A stretch of 6,612 nt of DNA from CAHJXF01 sp964657795 (GTDB taxonomy: Bacteria > Pseudomonadota > Gammaproteobacteria > Burkholderiales > Burkholderiaceae_D), in NCBI GenBank assembly GCA_964657795.1, contig CAZZWS010000225.1, positions 1-6,612 on the forward strand, read 5' to 3'. Shown in pieces: positions 4,502 to 6,612 of the stretch (the first letter of the stretch is position 1; each line of letters begins with the position of its first letter). A program made the position numbers and the translations under genes. Under the pieces are notes generated by a model. That model saw only the letters and a program-made list of their open reading frames with translations, was not told the DNA's origin and ran no database searches.

Positions 4502-6589
4502 TCAGGCGGCGAGCTTCGACAGGTCGGCGACGCGGTTCATCGGCGCGTGCAGGCTGGCCAGCAGGCCCAGCCGGTTGGCGCGGACCGCGAGGTCGTCGGT
4601 GTTGACCATGACCTCGTCGAAGAAGCGGTCGACCGGGTCCTTCAACGACGCGAGCACGATCAGCGCGGCCGTGAAGTCGCCGTCATCGAACGCCTGCGCC
4701 GCGCGTGGCGCGACCTCGCCCAATGCCCGGAACAGCGTCACTTCGGCATCGGCGGTGAGCAGGCTCGCATCGACGCCATGCCCGTGCGCGTCGAGCGACT
4801 TCGCGAGGATGTTGCGCACGCGCTTGTCGGCCGACGCGAGACTCGCGGATTCGGGCAACGCGGCGAACGCGCGCACGGCCGCGAGGCGCTTCGGGACGTC
4901 GGCGAGCGGCTCGTCGCCGATGTCGGCCACCACCGCGTCGACTTCGTTGGCCGAGTAGCCGAGGTCGCGCAGATAGCCCACGAGTCGACCGCGGACGAAG
5001 TCGACGAGCGTCGCGGCCACGCTCTCGCGCGAGCCATCCTGTGGTGGATGCGCATCGAGCGCATCCCGCAGCATCGCGTTGAGAGACACGGTCACGCCGC
5101 CTTCGACGGACATGCGGATCACGCCGAGCGCATGCCGCCGCAGCGCGAACGGGTCCTTGTCGCCGGTGGGCACGGCGCCGATGCCGAACAGTCCGACCAG
5201 CGTCTCCAGCTTGTCGGCCAGCGCGAGCGCCGTGCCGGCCGCGGTCGCGGGCAACGTGTCGCCGGCGTAGCGCGGCTTGTACTGCTCCTCGATCGCGGTG
5301 GCGACGTCCGGCGCCTCGCCATCGTGCGTCGCGTAGTAACGACCCATCAGGCCTTGCAGCTCCGGAAACTCGCCGACCATGTCGGTGACGAGGTCGGCCT
5401 TGGCGAGGCGCGCCGCGCGTCGTGCGTCGATGACGTCGCTGTCGAGGCGCTTCGCGATGCGACCCGCCAGGTCTTCGACGCGCAGCATCCGCTCGTACTG
5501 CGTGCCCAGCTTGTTGTGATACACGACCGTCTTCAGCTTCTCGACGCGCTCGGCGAGCGGCGTCCTGCGGTCCTGATCGAAGAAGAAGCGCGCATCGGCG
5601 AGCCGCGCGCGCAGCACGCGTTCGTTGCCGCCGACGATGTGCGAGGGCTCGTCGGTCTCGATGTTGGACACGACCAGGAAGCGGTCGACCAGCTTGCCTG
5701 CCGCATCGGTGAGCGCGAAGTATTTCTGGTTCTGCTGCATCGTCAGGATCAGGCACTCCTGAGGCACTTCGAGAAAGGCGGCGTCGAACGTGCCGCGATA
5801 CACCGCGGGCCATTCGACCAGCGCCGTCACCTCGTCGAGCAGCGCGTCCGGCATGACGACGCGGTCATCGCCCGCCACGCGCACGAGTCCCGCGACGATC
5901 GCGGCGCGCCGCTCGTCGAAGCCCGCGATGACCTTGCCGTCATCGTAAAGAGTCTTTACGTAATCGTCGGCGCGTGTGATCGACATGCGCTCCATGCCCA
6001 TGAAGCGATGGCCGACGGTCTTGCGTCCCGCGTCGAGGCCAAGCACGCGGATCGGCACGACGTCCGCACCGTGCAGCGCGAGCACGCCGTGCGCGGGCCG
6101 CACGAACTGCACGGTCGTCTCGATGCCCTCGGTGTCGTAGCGTTGATAGGTCATCCGCTTCGGAATCGGCAGCTTGGCAAGAGCGTCGTCGACGGCCGCC
6201 TGCAAGCCGGTCACGAGCGTCGCGCCGGCACGCGACTGCTCCAACCAGACCTGCTCCTCGCGGGTCGTGACGTCGGCAAGCGATGCCGCCTCCTTCTCCA
6301 GCCGCTTGACGAGGGCCGGCGTCGGCGCGCCGCTCGCGTCGTACGCGACCTTGGCCGGCATCAGCTTCTTCGTCTCGTTGCGGTCGGGTGCGCGATCGAT
6401 CACGTCGGCGATCGAGACGCCGAGGCGGCGCGGCGTCGCGAACATCGTGACGGCGGCCTCGCGGGTCGCGAGTTGCGCGCTCACCAGCGCATCGACGACG
6501 CGCTCGGCGAACGCCTGGCCGAGGGCCTTCAACGCCTTCGGCGGCAATTCTTCGGTCTGCAGTTCGACGAGCAGCGTGGCGGTCGTCAT
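4502..6589 (-). CDS. glyS: Glycyl-tRNA synthetase beta subunit
   Basis: This is the beta subunit of the bacterial alpha2beta2 glycyl-tRNA synthetase. It binds tRNA-Gly, while the alpha subunit GlyQ makes glycyl-adenylate. The 695 residues match the family length (E. coli 689). Recognisable blocks are the opening LLVELQTEELPPKAL (6-20), ATPRRLGV (51-58), EVTALVEWPAVYRGTF (253-268), QQNQKYFAL (285-293), GGNERVLRARLADARFFFDQD (320-340), LKTVVYHNKLGTQYER (352-367) and KADLVTDMVGEFPELQG (397-413) in the HD-like region, GDKDPFALRRHALGVIRM (476-493), and an anticodon-binding C-terminus (KRVRNILAK, 589-597). No internal stop or frameshift is seen. The ATG shares one base with the TGA of the gene upstream, and GAAGG lies 7 bases before it, so translation is coupled to glyQ. 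Confidence 0.98.
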   Translation of the reverse strand: MTTATLLVELQTEELPPKALKALGQAFAERVVDALVSAQLATREAAVTMFATPRRLGVSIADVIDRAPDRNETKKLMPAKVAYDASGAPTPALVKRLEKEAASLADVTTREEQVWLEQSRAGATLVTGLQAAVDDALAKLPIPKRMTYQRYDTEGIETTVQFVRPAHGVLALHGADVVPIRVLGLDAGRKTVGHRFMGMERMSITRADDYVKTLYDDGKVIAGFDERRAAIVAGLVRVAGDDRVVMPDALLDEVTALVEWPAVYRGTFDAAFLEVPQECLILTMQQNQKYFALTDAAGKLVDRFLVVSNIETDEPSHIVGGNERVLRARLADARFFFDQDRRTPLAERVEKLKTVVYHNKLGTQYERMLRVEDLAGRIAKRLDSDVIDARRAARLAKADLVTDMVGEFPELQGLMGRYYATHDGEAPDVATAIEEQYKPRYAGDTLPATAAGTALALADKLETLVGLFGIGAVPTGDKDPFALRRHALGVIRMSVEGGVTVSLNAMLRDALDAHPPQDGSRESVAATLVDFVRGRLVGYLRDLGYSANEVDAVVADIGDEPLADVPKRLAAVRAFAALPESASLASADKRVRNILAKSLDAHGHGVDASLLTADAEVTLFRALGEVAPRAAQAFDDGDFTAALIVLASLKDPVDRFFDEVMVNTDDLAVRANRLGLLASLHAPMNRVADLSKLAA
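5944..5960. repeat. 17-bp perfect palindrome inside glyS
   Basis: CGTAAAGA (5944-5951), one G, then TCTTTACG (5953-5960) form a perfect inverted repeat with 8-bp arms. It overlaps a second 8-bp palindrome, TTACGTAA (5956-5963). It is an AT-rich patch in an otherwise GC-rich gene and encodes YVKTLYDD with ACT and CTT codons. No function is assigned; it may be chance. Confidence 0.7.
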
Positions 6590-6612
6590 CAGGCCGCCTT
6601 CGCCAACGAGGT
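6589..6612 (-). CDS. glyQ: Glycyl-tRNA synthetase alpha subunit, last codons (partial)
   Basis: The minus strand reads TSLAKAA then TGA, running off the right edge of the window. The stop overlaps the glyS ATG by one base (TGATG). Seven residues are not diagnostic. The assignment rests on the near-universal glyQ-glyS order in bacteria with the alpha2beta2 enzyme and on the coupled stop-start. Confidence 0.7.
   Translation of the reverse strand, partial: TSLAKAA
6597..6601 (-). promoter_or_regulatory. Ribosome binding site of glyS
   Basis: The minus strand reads GAAGG 7 bases before the glyS ATG, within the final codons of the upstream gene. With the overlapping stop and start this supports reinitiation and balanced synthesis of the two subunits. 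Confidence 0.55.

Noticed and set aside
4683..5813. Minus-strand 376-codon open frame inside glyS.
   Set aside because: It is an Arg/Ala-rich alternative frame of a well-conserved synthetase gene.

Overview
This GC-rich window looks like a chromosomal segment of a betaproteobacterium, most likely from the Burkholderiales. The evidence is the housekeeping block glyQ-glyS-gmhB-plsC-YgjP-type metallopeptidase-gloA, which is the order I recall for that group, together with the style of the encoded proteins. The genus cannot be fixed from the sequence alone.

Layout from left to right. Positions 1-496 (+) hold the decayed remains of a HicAB toxin-antitoxin module. Only the last codons of hicA are present, apparently out of frame with what precedes them. 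HicB is split into two frames around a 13-bp tandem duplication. Positions 524-1740 (-) hold gloA (nickel-type glyoxalase I), followed after 17 bp by a fumarylacetoacetate-hydrolase-family protein with a Tat-like lipoprotein signal. A 130-bp divergent spacer separates gloA from a small MmcQ/YjbR-family gene on the + strand (1871-2203). That gene ends 3 bp from the convergent stop of the YgjP-type peptidase gene.

Positions 2207-6612 (-) form one tight operon, read from right to left: the last codons of glyQ, glyS (glycyl-tRNA synthetase beta), gmhB (heptose bisphosphate phosphatase), a PlsC-like acyltransferase, and the DUF45/YgjP metallopeptidase. Gaps or overlaps are -1, 16, 37 and -26 bp, which points to a single transcript starting outside the window. 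Functionally it joins tRNA charging to envelope building: heptose for the LPS core, and phospholipid acylation.

I see no CRISPR array, insertion sequence, prophage, tRNA, rRNA or convincing intrinsic terminator. I do not see an undescribed multi-gene system. The points most worth following are the doubly broken HicAB remnant, the predicted export and lipidation of a FAH-family enzyme, and the MmcQ gene lying where the peptidase and gloA genes would otherwise be adjacent.
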